Below are positions 8,388-15,449 of a DNA stretch of 64,000 bases, one piece after another (positions within the stretch are counted from its first letter, which is position 1; each line of letters begins with the position of its first letter). The notes under the pieces were generated by a model. The model had not been told where the DNA came from, did not search any database, and was given only the letters and a program-made list of their open reading frames with translations. Origin of the DNA: Mycobacteroides chelonae. Lineage in GTDB: Bacteria; Actinomycetota; Actinomycetes; Mycobacteriales; Mycobacteriaceae. The stretch lies in NCBI GenBank assembly GCA_014204435.1, contig JACHLF010000011.1, positions 62,001 through 126,000 on the forward strand. The letters are read 5' to 3'. The position numbers and the translations under genes were made by a program.

Positions 8388-8561
8388 CTATGCAGCTCCG
8401 GCATCGGGATGCGTGACCACCTGCGCCACCAGATAGCTCGACTCACTCGGGTCCCACACCACCAGCTAGCCGTCCATTGCTCGGCCAGACTCACCCTCGG
8501 CCAGTGAGGTGTCAATCGTCGGTGCGGCAACCTGGGATCTTCGATACTTTGCCGTGGTCAC
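8388..8561 (-). pseudogene. Small gene interrupted by an in-frame amber codon
   Basis: A frame of 58 codons begins with GTG at 8561, five bases after a strong GGGAGGAA site, and reads VTTAKYRRSQVAAPTIDTSL onward to residue 31. A TAG at 8466-8468 interrupts it, and then it continues as LVVWDPSESSYLVAQVVTHP to a TAG at 8388. The second half has a strongly coding codon pattern (G or C in most third positions) and a plausible folded sequence, so a single point change (for example TGG or CAG to TAG) appears to have split a 57-residue protein. Alternatively only the 31-residue product is made. Family unknown. It lies directly upstream of the desaturase, on the same strand, with the operator in between. 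Confidence 0.45.
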
Positions 8562-8719
8562 TGCGGTTCCTCCCAGGCAGGGCATCGTTGCCCGTATCCG
8601 ACGTGGAGATGCGCGTTACTTGCAGTACGGATATTTTGGGGACGACTTGTGACATGTGTTGAACAACCTCCGCCGGGTTTGTGCGCGGCGTGGCGTCGGC
8701 ACCTGTCGGGCACGGTGCC

Positions 8720-8725
8720 TAGGCT
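8720..8725 (+). promoter_or_regulatory. Probable -10 box of leaderless RecB-like gene
   Basis: TAGGCT fits TANNNT and ends seven bases before the ATG at 8733; no ribosome site precedes that ATG, so a leaderless transcript is likely. Confidence 0.4.
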
Positions 8726-8732
8726 GCCAACC

Positions 8733-9614
8733 ATGAAGGAACCCACGCAGGAGCGGCCGGCGCGCCGTCCTGCGCTGTCCCCTTCTCGTGCCAGCGACTT
8801 CAAGCAGTGCCCACTGCTGTACCGGTTTCGCGCCATCGACCGACTCCCCGAGCCACCGTCCACCGCACAGGTGCGCGGCAGCCTGGTGCACGCCGCCCTG
8901 GAGGATTTGTACGCCCGGCCTGCGATCGAGCGCGAATACGCCACCGCGGTGGGGCTGGTGCGGCCCGCATGGGAGCGGCTCGTCGAATCCAATCCCGAAC
9001 TGGCCGAGGTGGTCGAGACCGAGCACCTTCCGCGGCTCCTCGACGAGGCACGTGACCTGCTGTTGGGCTACTACCAGCTGGAAGACCCCACCCGATTCGA
9101 TCCCGACAGCTGCGAAGAGCGCGTCGAGGTCGAACTCTCCGATGGCACGATGCTGCGCGGATTCATCGACCGCATCGACATAGCCCCCGGGGGCGCGATG
9201 CGACTCGTGGATTACAAGACCGGCCGCGCACCTCGCGCCCTCTTCGAGGCCAAGGCCTTGTTTCAGATGAAGTTCTACGCCGTCGCGCTGTATCGCACCC
9301 GCGGCGTGGTGCCGCGGCGGCTGCGACTGCTGTACCTATCCGATGGCGAGGTCTTGGACTACTCACCGGATGAAGCCGAGCTCCTCAAGTTCGAGAAGAC
9401 GCTCATGGCGATCTGGCGGACCATTCAAAAGCTCGGCGCCACCGGCGATTTCCGCCCCAACCCGTCCCGGTTATGTAATTGGTGCGCCCATCAATCGTTA
9501 TGCCCCGCATTCGGCGGCACACCGCCCCCCTACCCGGGTTGGCCCGCCGACTACGGTGTCGCCGACGCGGATATCGAAGACGCCGCGACCGCTATCTCGG
9601 GAGATGCCGCATGA
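8733..9614 (+). CDS. RecB-family nuclease (PD-(D/E)XK, Fe-S type)
   Basis: Predicted DNA nuclease of 293 residues resembling Rv2119. The nuclease core shows the PD-(D/E)XK pattern: GFIDRIDIAP...RLVDYKTGRAP supplies the Asp and D-Y-K triad. Cysteines near the start (DFKQCPLLYRFRAIDR) and three near the end (LCNWCAHQSLCPAF) form the four-Cys set that holds a 4Fe-4S cluster in AddB/RecB-like nucleases. Helicase domains are absent, so it is a stand-alone nuclease, probably in DNA repair. The ATG at 8733 is preferred because similarity begins shortly after it and a -10-like TAGGCT sits seven bases upstream; an ATG at 8649 in the same frame would add 28 unmatched residues. Its stop overlaps the next start as ATGA. 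Confidence 0.85.
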   Translation: MKEPTQERPARRPALSPSRASDFKQCPLLYRFRAIDRLPEPPSTAQVRGSLVHAALEDLYARPAIEREYATAVGLVRPAWERLVESNPELAEVVETEHLPRLLDEARDLLLGYYQLEDPTRFDPDSCEERVEVELSDGTMLRGFIDRIDIAPGGAMRLVDYKTGRAPRALFEAKALFQMKFYAVALYRTRGVVPRRLRLLYLSDGEVLDYSPDEAELLKFEKTLMAIWRTIQKLGATGDFRPNPSRLCNWCAHQSLCPAFGGTPPPYPGWPADYGVADADIEDAATAISGDAA

Positions 9615-10420
9615 CATTGGACCTGACGGGCTGCTACTACCGACGACTGGATGCCGACGGCGAGTTCCAGGTGTTCGAGTCCACCGACCTGACCGCCAGC
9701 GGCTGGGGACCGAATCTCCAGCACGGATCCCCCCCGATGGCCTTGCTACTCAAGGCAATCGAAGAACTGCCCGAGCCACGTGAAAGCCTGCGGATCGGCC
9801 GCGTCGCACTCGACATCCTCGGGCCGGTGCCACTGGAACCGGTACGAGTACGGGCGTGGATCGAACGTCCCGGCCGCCGGATCGCGCTCGCCGTCGCCGA
9901 GATGGAGGCACACGCCAGCGGCGGATATCGCGCCGTTGCGCGGGCCAGCGCGTGGCTGTTGGCCACATCGGTGACGGCCGACAAGGCCAGCGACCGATAC
10001 CCGCCGCTGCCCGAGTACCCGCGGGGCCCGACGCCGCCGGCCTTCGGCTTCGAGGGGTCCAACTACTCGAAATCCGTCGATTTTCAATGGTATTCGGTAC
10101 CAGCCGGGGAACCGCAGGTGGTGTGGATGCGGCCACACGTGCACATTGTCGATACCGAACCAACCACCCCGTGGCAACGCCTGGCGTCGGTGATCGACTC
10201 GGCCAACGGGATAGGCGCAACACTCAACCCGTTGCGATTCGTTTACATGAACACCGACACCGTGATGCACGCACACCGGATTCCCCAGGGTGACGAGTTC
10301 GGGGTGCGCGCCCGCATGTCGGTCGGACCCGACGGAGTCGGGGTCACCACCGCGGAGATCTTCGACCGGCAGGGCTACATCGGATCCAGTGCGCAGACGG
10401 TCTTGGTCCAACGGCGATAG
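9611..10420 (+). CDS. Thioesterase-superfamily (TesB/hot-dog-like) protein
   Basis: Protein of 269 residues resembling the double hot-dog acyl-CoA thioesterase-like family. Features are GWGPNLQHGSPPMALLLKAIEE near the start, an internal IGRVALDILGPVPLEPVRVRAWIERPGRR block, and a C-terminal second half with SVIDSANGIGATLNPLRFVYMNTDTVMHAHRIP. Such proteins hydrolyse or bind acyl-CoA, but the substrate cannot be read from sequence and the family contains many uncharacterised mycobacterial members. The ATG overlaps the stop of the RecB-like gene by four bases, so the two are co-translated. It converges on the MOSC gene with only four bases between the stops, leaving no room for a terminator hairpin. 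Confidence 0.75.
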   Translation: MTLDLTGCYYRRLDADGEFQVFESTDLTASGWGPNLQHGSPPMALLLKAIEELPEPRESLRIGRVALDILGPVPLEPVRVRAWIERPGRRIALAVAEMEAHASGGYRAVARASAWLLATSVTADKASDRYPPLPEYPRGPTPPAFGFEGSNYSKSVDFQWYSVPAGEPQVVWMRPHVHIVDTEPTTPWQRLASVIDSANGIGATLNPLRFVYMNTDTVMHAHRIPQGDEFGVRARMSVGPDGVGVTTAEIFDRQGYIGSSAQTVLVQRR

Positions 10421-10424
10421 AGCC

Positions 10425-11078
10425 CTACTTCGTGCCGCTCCTGCGCCGCACGGTCTCCCTGATGTGCTCCGGTAGTGCTGGCACGTCGAGCAGCCGGGGA
10501 AGCAAATCCGGCTCACACGTCAAAGCGCGGAATGCCATTCCGACGGTCACCTCGTGATCCGGTCGGTTGCGAATGGTGATGGAATCACCCCGACGCACCG
10601 CGCCGGGCGAAACAACCCGCAGATACGCACCCGGAATCGCTTGTACAGTAAAATCTTTCACCCACCCTCGACGATCGAGCCAGGCCGCGAACGTCCGGCA
10701 CGGTATCCGCGGTGACGAGACCTCCAGGACGAGCCCGTCGGTGCCGACATGCCACCGCTCGCCGATCCGCGCACCGGTCACGTCGACATCACGAGTGGTG
10801 AGGTTCTCGCCGAACTGACCATTGCTCAGGTCTTCGGTCAGTTCTCCCTGCCACCAGTCGAGATCTTCCCGGGCATAGGCATACACGGCTTGGTCATCGC
10901 CGCCATGCACACTGTGATCGCCGATGGCGTCGCCCGCTAGCCCACTGCCGCCGCCCCCGGCGGGTACACTGACGGCGATCGCCAGATCCGTGGGACGCTT
11001 GTCGATCCCGGTAGGTATCGGCCCACCGGCAGGATTCGACCCCAGCTCCCCCACATTCACCGTCAAGACTGTCGCCAC
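10425..11078 (-). CDS. MOSC-domain protein (YiiM-like)
   Basis: Protein of 217 residues with a MOSC (molybdenum cofactor sulfurase C-terminal) domain, residues about 40-190. Visible features are GDAIGDHSVHGGDDQAVYAY, DLSNGQFGENLTTRDVDV, ARIGERWHVGTDGLVLEV and the conserved cysteine in SPRIPCRTFAAW. Members bind molybdenum cofactor or carry sulfur or reducing equivalents to detoxify hydroxylated bases; the substrate here is unknown. The GTG at 11078 has no ribosome site. A TATCCT box ends six bases before it, so the gene is probably leaderless. Confidence 0.85.
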   Translation of the reverse strand: MATVLTVNVGELGSNPAGGPIPTGIDKRPTDLAIAVSVPAGGGGSGLAGDAIGDHSVHGGDDQAVYAYAREDLDWWQGELTEDLSNGQFGENLTTRDVDVTGARIGERWHVGTDGLVLEVSSPRIPCRTFAAWLDRRGWVKDFTVQAIPGAYLRVVSPGAVRRGDSITIRNRPDHEVTVGMAFRALTCEPDLLPRLLDVPALPEHIRETVRRRSGTK

Positions 11079-11084
11079 CTGTAC

Positions 11085-11090
11085 AGGATA
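11085..11090 (-). promoter_or_regulatory. Probable -10 box of leaderless MOSC gene
   Basis: Read on the minus strand, TATCCT is followed by six bases (GTACAG) and then the GTG start at 11078, the spacing of mycobacterial leaderless promoters. Confidence 0.45.
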
Positions 11091-11118
11091 CGAAGTCTGC
11101 CTTCCGCGCGGTCACGCC

Positions 11119-11256
11119 CTAGCGGGCGGCGCGCATGAGCGGTAACAGATACCTGGTCGCGAATTCGCGGGTGTTCTCATCGGTGTCCGTTGGCAGCAGC
11201 ACCGAGGGATTCGCCAAGAATCTCCACTTTCCCGACTTCGCCTTCTCCACCACAAG
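11119..11256 (-). pseudogene. C-terminal remnant of an unidentified gene
   Basis: A minus-strand frame of about 45 codons ends with FLANPSVLLPTDTDENTREF, then ATRYLLPLMRAAR and a TAG at 11119. The sequence is coherent and has coding-like third positions, but there is no start codon or ribosome site. The frame loses sense at about 11255, exactly where a plus-strand gene fragment begins. It looks like the tail of a gene whose first part was deleted. The family is not recognised. Confidence 0.4.
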
Positions 11257-11654
11257 ACGGCACCAACCGGTCACTGCCCTACTGGGACTACTTCCAAGAC
11301 GAGTGGCGGGTGACCATCCCGTGGCGGGGTATCGGCCGAATGATAGGTCAGACCGTCGAACCCAACACCGAAGCCAAGCTCAAGGGAACAGGGCCTTGCC
11401 TGAAATTCATTGGTATTGAACGCTATACCCTGACCGAGGACTTCAAGATCACACACATCGACACCGACTGGGACATGCTCTACGGCGCCGCGCAGCTTGC
11501 CGGACTCGGACCCCTGGTACGCAATCGCGATCTCCAGAAAGTCGGACTACGCGCTGCCAGTCTGGTCGCACCGGTGTTTCGCCTGGCGACCGCGCTGACC
11601 GCGAGGCGCCAGCGGAGGATGTGGCCGGATGGATCTAGGCGTCCGGGCCACTGA
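11256..11654 (+). pseudogene. 5'-truncated SnoaL/NTF2-like gene remnant
   Basis: From about 11256 a plus-strand frame reads DGTNRSLPYWDYFQDEWRVT, then PWRGIGRMIGQ, KFIGIERYTLTEDFKI and HIDTDWDMLYGAAQLAGLG, ending at 11654. The pattern of an aromatic-rich strand followed by GIERYTL and the W-D-M turn resembles the second half of SnoaL/NTF2-fold proteins. The expected N-terminal helices are absent. The only in-frame ATG (11190) would add a stretch that is antisense to the neighbouring remnant, so it is probably not used. The 3' end overlaps the truncated yrbE-like gene by 20 bases. I read it as a decayed gene fused to its once-divergent neighbour by a deletion. Confidence 0.45.
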
Positions 11655-12303
11655 GTGCGGAGAGTCCCCGGTAGCAGGCGATGAGGCCCGCAATGAGCCC
11701 CAGGGCTGCGGCTTCGAGGACCACAATGAGGACATTGGACGGACTCAGCAGTTGCGCCAGGTTTCCGACGAACAGGCTCAACGGAGTGTGCTTGCCGAAA
11801 GCGGAGAAGAAGTAGACACCTGCTGCTCCAACGGCTATGAACGCCAACGGCACTGCCGCAACGGCCGTGGCGAGCACACGCGGGACGATAAACGCGTGCG
11901 TGACGTCCGCGCCCCGTCCGCGCATGGCATCGATCTCCTGTTGTATTCGCTCCGAATCAGCCTCGGCGAACACCACCGTCGCACCCGCGGCGGCCGCCAC
12001 CAGTACCGCGTGTGTCGGGAATCCCGTAGGGCCGAACACCAGGGCTTCCAGGACAAGCACAATCAGCACGGCAAGCGGTATCGCCACCATGCACATCGGC
12101 AGGACCGACACCCTGGCTATCGATCCCGCCTGGCGAAAGAACTCGCGCACGGCAGGCGGGCGACGCAGCATCGCGACAAACGTGTCCACTGTCATCGACA
12201 GGAAGCCGGTCAGCGACCGAGTGGGCTTCTCCACGGAACCCGGGGCGAGGCCCCCTTCGCGGGTCACTTCCCTCAGTCGAGGCGCGTCTAGATACGTGGT
12301 CAC
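11635..12303 (-). CDS. Orphan, C-terminally truncated YrbE/MlaE-like permease
   Basis: Membrane protein of 222 residues resembling the YrbE permease of MCE lipid importers. Recognisable parts are VREFFRQAGSIARVSVLP, RIQQEIDAMRGRGADVTHAF, IVPRVLATAVAAVPLAF and, at the end, GLIAGLIACYRGLSALSGPDA. Family members usually run to about 260-285 residues. Here the protein stops just after the ACYRGL motif, so the last membrane helix is missing, and the segment before EIDAM is shorter than usual. No second permease, MCE protein or ATPase is nearby. The GTG at 12303 follows GTGAGG. It adjoins two other gene remnants, so it may be non-functional. Confidence 0.6.
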   Translation of the reverse strand: MTTYLDAPRLREVTREGGLAPGSVEKPTRSLTGFLSMTVDTFVAMLRRPPAVREFFRQAGSIARVSVLPMCMVAIPLAVLIVLVLEALVFGPTGFPTHAVLVAAAAGATVVFAEADSERIQQEIDAMRGRGADVTHAFIVPRVLATAVAAVPLAFIAVGAAGVYFFSAFGKHTPLSLFVGNLAQLLSPSNVLIVVLEAAALGLIAGLIACYRGLSALSGPDA

Positions 12304-12426
12304 ACCTCACTACATATCGCGTTCTGTCGCCCTCCGTGGCGGAATCATCAAGATCTCCACGGCGGGCACGACCGGTCGATGTAGCTGGGCAACGGCCACG
12401 GCGGTGACGGCCCGCCCTGCGAGAGG

Positions 12427-13668
12427 TCAGACCGTGACTTTGTGGCGGCGGCGCTCGCGAACCATGGCGATAGCGGTCTTGAGTCCGCGCCGTGGCACCG
12501 AATTCGAATCGGTCGATCGCGGTTCCAAGACCACGAACATGCGCTCACTACGGGTTTCGGGCGCGTTGTCAGCGGTGGCCCGCAGGAATCGTTCCGGCAG
12601 TGAGAGTTTGGCAATGGTGCGCCAGGTCTTCGCGTACTGGAACAGCATCGAGCCGGTGGTGTAGGGCAGGTCGTAGCGCTCGCAGATCTCCCGCACCCGC
12701 AACGAGATCTCGTGCAATCGGTTGCTCGGCAGATCCGGATACAGGTGATGTTCGATCTGATGACACAGGTTGCCACTCATCAGTCGCATGGTCGGCCCGG
12801 CATCGAAATTCGCGCTGCCCAGCAGCTGGCGCAGGTACCACTGGCCGCGCGTCTCGTTCTCCATGTCGGTCACGGTGAACTTCTCGGCACCGTCGGGAAA
12901 GTGCCCGCAGAAGATCACGGCATTCGACCAAAAGTTCCGGAGCAAATTGGCCGCTGCATTGGCGGTCAGGGTCGACCGGAAGGTCGCGCCGGGAGACAGC
13001 GCGGTGATCGCCGGAAAGGCGGCGTAGTCCTTGAGTACCTGCGAACCCGCCGACATGACCAGCTCCCGCAACCGCTGCTTAGTGGCCTCGCGCGTTTCCC
13101 TACTCCAGATCTTCCGAAGTTCCAAGTGCTGTAAGGCAATTCCCCATTCGAAGCCCGCAGCCAGCATGAAATTGAAGGGGATGTTGAACAGGTTTCGGGT
13201 CGTCCACGGCTCATCGCGGGTCACCCGCAGCAAGCCGTAGCCGACGTCGTCGTCCAGATCCAGAATGTTGGTGTACTTGTGGTGGGCCACGTTGTGCGTG
13301 ATGCGCCAATGCTTCGCGGCGCCCGCCATGTCCCACTCCCAGGTCGAGGAATGGATCTCGGGATCATTCATCCAGTCCCACTGCCCGTGCAGGACGTTGT
13401 GACTGATCTCCATGTTCTCGATGATCTTGGCGACGGCCAGAGTCACCGTTCCGGCCCACCACGCCGAGCGCTTCTTGCTCGCCGCCAGCAGCACGCGGCC
13501 GGTCAGTTCCAGGGCGCGCTGCGCGGCGATGGTGCGGCGGATATATCGGGCGTCGCGCGCACCGCGCGACTCCTCGATTTCACGCCGGAGCCCGTCGAGC
13601 TCGACGGCCAGGTTCTCGACGTCCTCGCTTGTGAGATGTGCGAATGTCGAGATGTCCGTGATCGCCAT
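12427..13668 (-). CDS. Membrane fatty-acid desaturase (DesA3/linoleoyl-CoA-type)
   Basis: Integral-membrane di-iron desaturase of 413 residues, probably acting on acyl-CoA chains in the membrane. The three histidine boxes of the family are present: HNVLHGQWD, HNVAHHKYTN (HxxxHH) and HQIEHHLYPDLPSNR (QxxHH). Hydrophobic segments surround them, although the N-terminal 60 residues are soluble and charged. The ATG at 13668 follows AAGGAGG by five to six bases. M. tuberculosis DesA3 works with a reductase encoded next to it; none is found here, so the electron donor would be encoded elsewhere. A palindrome 29-50 bases upstream is shared with the soluble desaturase gene, implying joint control of two structurally unrelated desaturases. 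Confidence 0.9.
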   Translation of the reverse strand: MAITDISTFAHLTSEDVENLAVELDGLRREIEESRGARDARYIRRTIAAQRALELTGRVLLAASKKRSAWWAGTVTLAVAKIIENMEISHNVLHGQWDWMNDPEIHSSTWEWDMAGAAKHWRITHNVAHHKYTNILDLDDDVGYGLLRVTRDEPWTTRNLFNIPFNFMLAAGFEWGIALQHLELRKIWSRETREATKQRLRELVMSAGSQVLKDYAAFPAITALSPGATFRSTLTANAAANLLRNFWSNAVIFCGHFPDGAEKFTVTDMENETRGQWYLRQLLGSANFDAGPTMRLMSGNLCHQIEHHLYPDLPSNRLHEISLRVREICERYDLPYTTGSMLFQYAKTWRTIAKLSLPERFLRATADNAPETRSERMFVVLEPRSTDSNSVPRRGLKTAIAMVRERRRHKVTV

Positions 13669-13696
13669 CGGCCTCCTTCCGCGCCCACGATACCAA

Positions 13697-13718
13697 TAGC
13701 CTACGGTCCCGTAGGTTA
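13697..13718. promoter_or_regulatory. Palindromic operator upstream of membrane desaturase
   Basis: A 22-bp element with arms CCTACGG and CCGTAGG around a two-base centre, bounded by TAG and TTA. It matches the element at 8328-8349 in 19 of 22 positions and, like it, lies about 30-60 bases upstream of a desaturase start. Likely the binding site of a TetR-type lipid-responsive repressor (inference). Confidence 0.7.
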
Positions 13719-13832
13719 CTCACTGGTAAATGGACACGCCACAGGTGGTGACAACCAGGCCACGGCGGGTGTCGACACCCCGAGTTCCGGTTGGATCCAA
13801 GGCGTGTCAAAGCCGGTGAACGGTGACCGCCC

Positions 13833-15449
13833 TCACCTGACGAAGTCGGCGAGATTCCCGACAAGATCGAGCAGCGGCTGGGGCAGCACACCGAGCACAA
13901 CGGTGACGAGTGCACTCACTCCGATCGATATCGTCACCGCGGGTCCGGGCATCCGCAGCACCCCGGCGTCCTCCACCGGGTCGGCAAAGAACATCAGCAC
14001 GATGACGCGTACGTAGAAATACGCCGCGATCGCACTGCACACGACGCCCACCACCACCAGGGGCACCGCGCCACCGGACGCGGCAGCCTCAAAGACAGCG
14101 AACTTGCTGACGAATCCGCTCGTCAACGGGATACCCGCGAACGCCAGCAAAAACAGTGCGAACACGATGCCCAACACCGGCGAACTGCGGCCGATTCCGG
14201 CCCACCGCCTCAGCTCGGTCACCTCGTCATCGTCGTCGAAGTCGCCATCAGAGCCGTCATCTGCGTTACCGGAGCGCACCAGTCCGGCGATGGCGAAAGC
14301 CCCTACGGTGCTGAAACCATATGCGGCCAAATAGAACAGCGTCGACGACACACCCCGATCATTGGCGGCGGCCACACCCGTCAGCAGGAACCCGGTATGT
14401 GCCACGGCGGAATAAGCCAGCATGCGTTTGACGTCGGTCTGCGTTACGGCACCGATCGATCCGATCAACATGGTGGCGATCGCCACCGCCCACAGCACCG
14501 GCCGCAACTCGGCGGTGATCCCCGGCAGCGCGACATACAAAACCCGAAGCAGCGCTCCGAAGGCCGCGATCTTGGTAGTGGCCGCCATGAACGCGGTCAC
14601 CGGGGTCGGTGCCCCCTGGTACACGTCCGGGACCCAGAAATGGAAGGGCACTGCCCCCACCTTGAACAGCAAGCCCACCGACAGCATGGCCGCGCCCAGC
14701 AGCAGGAAGGCACGCTCCCCCGCATTGGCACCGATCGCCCGAGCGACGGCGTCGAGTTCGACGGTCCCCGCGTATCCGTATACGAACGCCGACCCGAACA
14801 AGAAGAACGCCGACGAGAACGCACCGAGCAGGAAGTACTTGAGTGCCGATTCCTGAGACAGCAGCCGCCGGCGTCGCGCCAGCGCACACATCACGTACAA
14901 CGGCAGCGAAACCACCTCCAGCGCAACAAACATGGTGAGCAGATCGTTGCAGGCCGGGAACAGCATCATGCCCGCGATCGCGAACAGTGTCAGCGGGAAG
15001 ATCTCCGTCTGCGTGATGCCGGTGCGGTTCAGCACCCGTTCCAGTTCGCTTCCGGGGACGCTGGATGCCTGGACGGCGAAGGCATCCAGGCCGCTGCCGA
15101 CTCCGCCGCCTACCGCACTCGGGACGGCCACGGCTGTCCTGCGTTGCGCCATGACCGCCAACGCCAACCCGGAGGCCACCAGCATGAGCCCTTGCAGGTA
15201 GAGCGTGGGACCGTCGATCGCCACCGCACCGTTCATCACCACCCGGCGTGAACCGCCCAATACCAGGACGGCCACAAAGGCGCCGAGGATTCCGCCCACC
15301 GCCAATGCCAGTTGGGTCGTGAGCCGATGGCGTCGCGGCACGAACGCCTCCACGAGTACCGATACCACCGCCACCCCGAACATGATCAGCATGGGCGAGA
15401 GCGCACCGTAGGCGATCGACGGGGCAGGCAGTATCCCGATCTCGGTCAT
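13833..15449 (-). CDS. nuoN: NADH-quinone oxidoreductase subunit N
   Basis: Antiporter-like proton-pumping subunit of complex I, 538 residues, about 14 membrane helices, last gene of the nuo operon. Family marks are FPACNDLLTMFVALEVVSLPLYV, RRLLSQESALKYFLLGAFSSAFFLFG, VPFHFWVPDVYQGAPTPVTAFMA (with the conserved Lys/His region) and DVKRMLAYSAVAHTGF. The loop at about residues 393-410 carries a run of aspartates (DGSDGDFDDDDE), more acidic than I would expect for the family. The ATG overlaps the nuoM stop as ATGA. Downstream, 164 bases including the desaturase operator separate it from the next gene. Confidence 0.97.
   Translation of the reverse strand: MTEIGILPAPSIAYGALSPMLIMFGVAVVSVLVEAFVPRRHRLTTQLALAVGGILGAFVAVLVLGGSRRVVMNGAVAIDGPTLYLQGLMLVASGLALAVMAQRRTAVAVPSAVGGGVGSGLDAFAVQASSVPGSELERVLNRTGITQTEIFPLTLFAIAGMMLFPACNDLLTMFVALEVVSLPLYVMCALARRRRLLSQESALKYFLLGAFSSAFFLFGSAFVYGYAGTVELDAVARAIGANAGERAFLLLGAAMLSVGLLFKVGAVPFHFWVPDVYQGAPTPVTAFMAATTKIAAFGALLRVLYVALPGITAELRPVLWAVAIATMLIGSIGAVTQTDVKRMLAYSAVAHTGFLLTGVAAANDRGVSSTLFYLAAYGFSTVGAFAIAGLVRSGNADDGSDGDFDDDDEVTELRRWAGIGRSSPVLGIVFALFLLAFAGIPLTSGFVSKFAVFEAAASGGAVPLVVVGVVCSAIAAYFYVRVIVLMFFADPVEDAGVLRMPGPAVTISIGVSALVTVVLGVLPQPLLDLVGNLADFVR

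Noticed and set aside
8466..8468. Recoding (readthrough or unusual amino acid) at the in-frame TAG
   Set aside because: No pyrrolysine machinery is expected in mycobacteria and no recoding signal is visible; a simple nonsense mutation is more likely.
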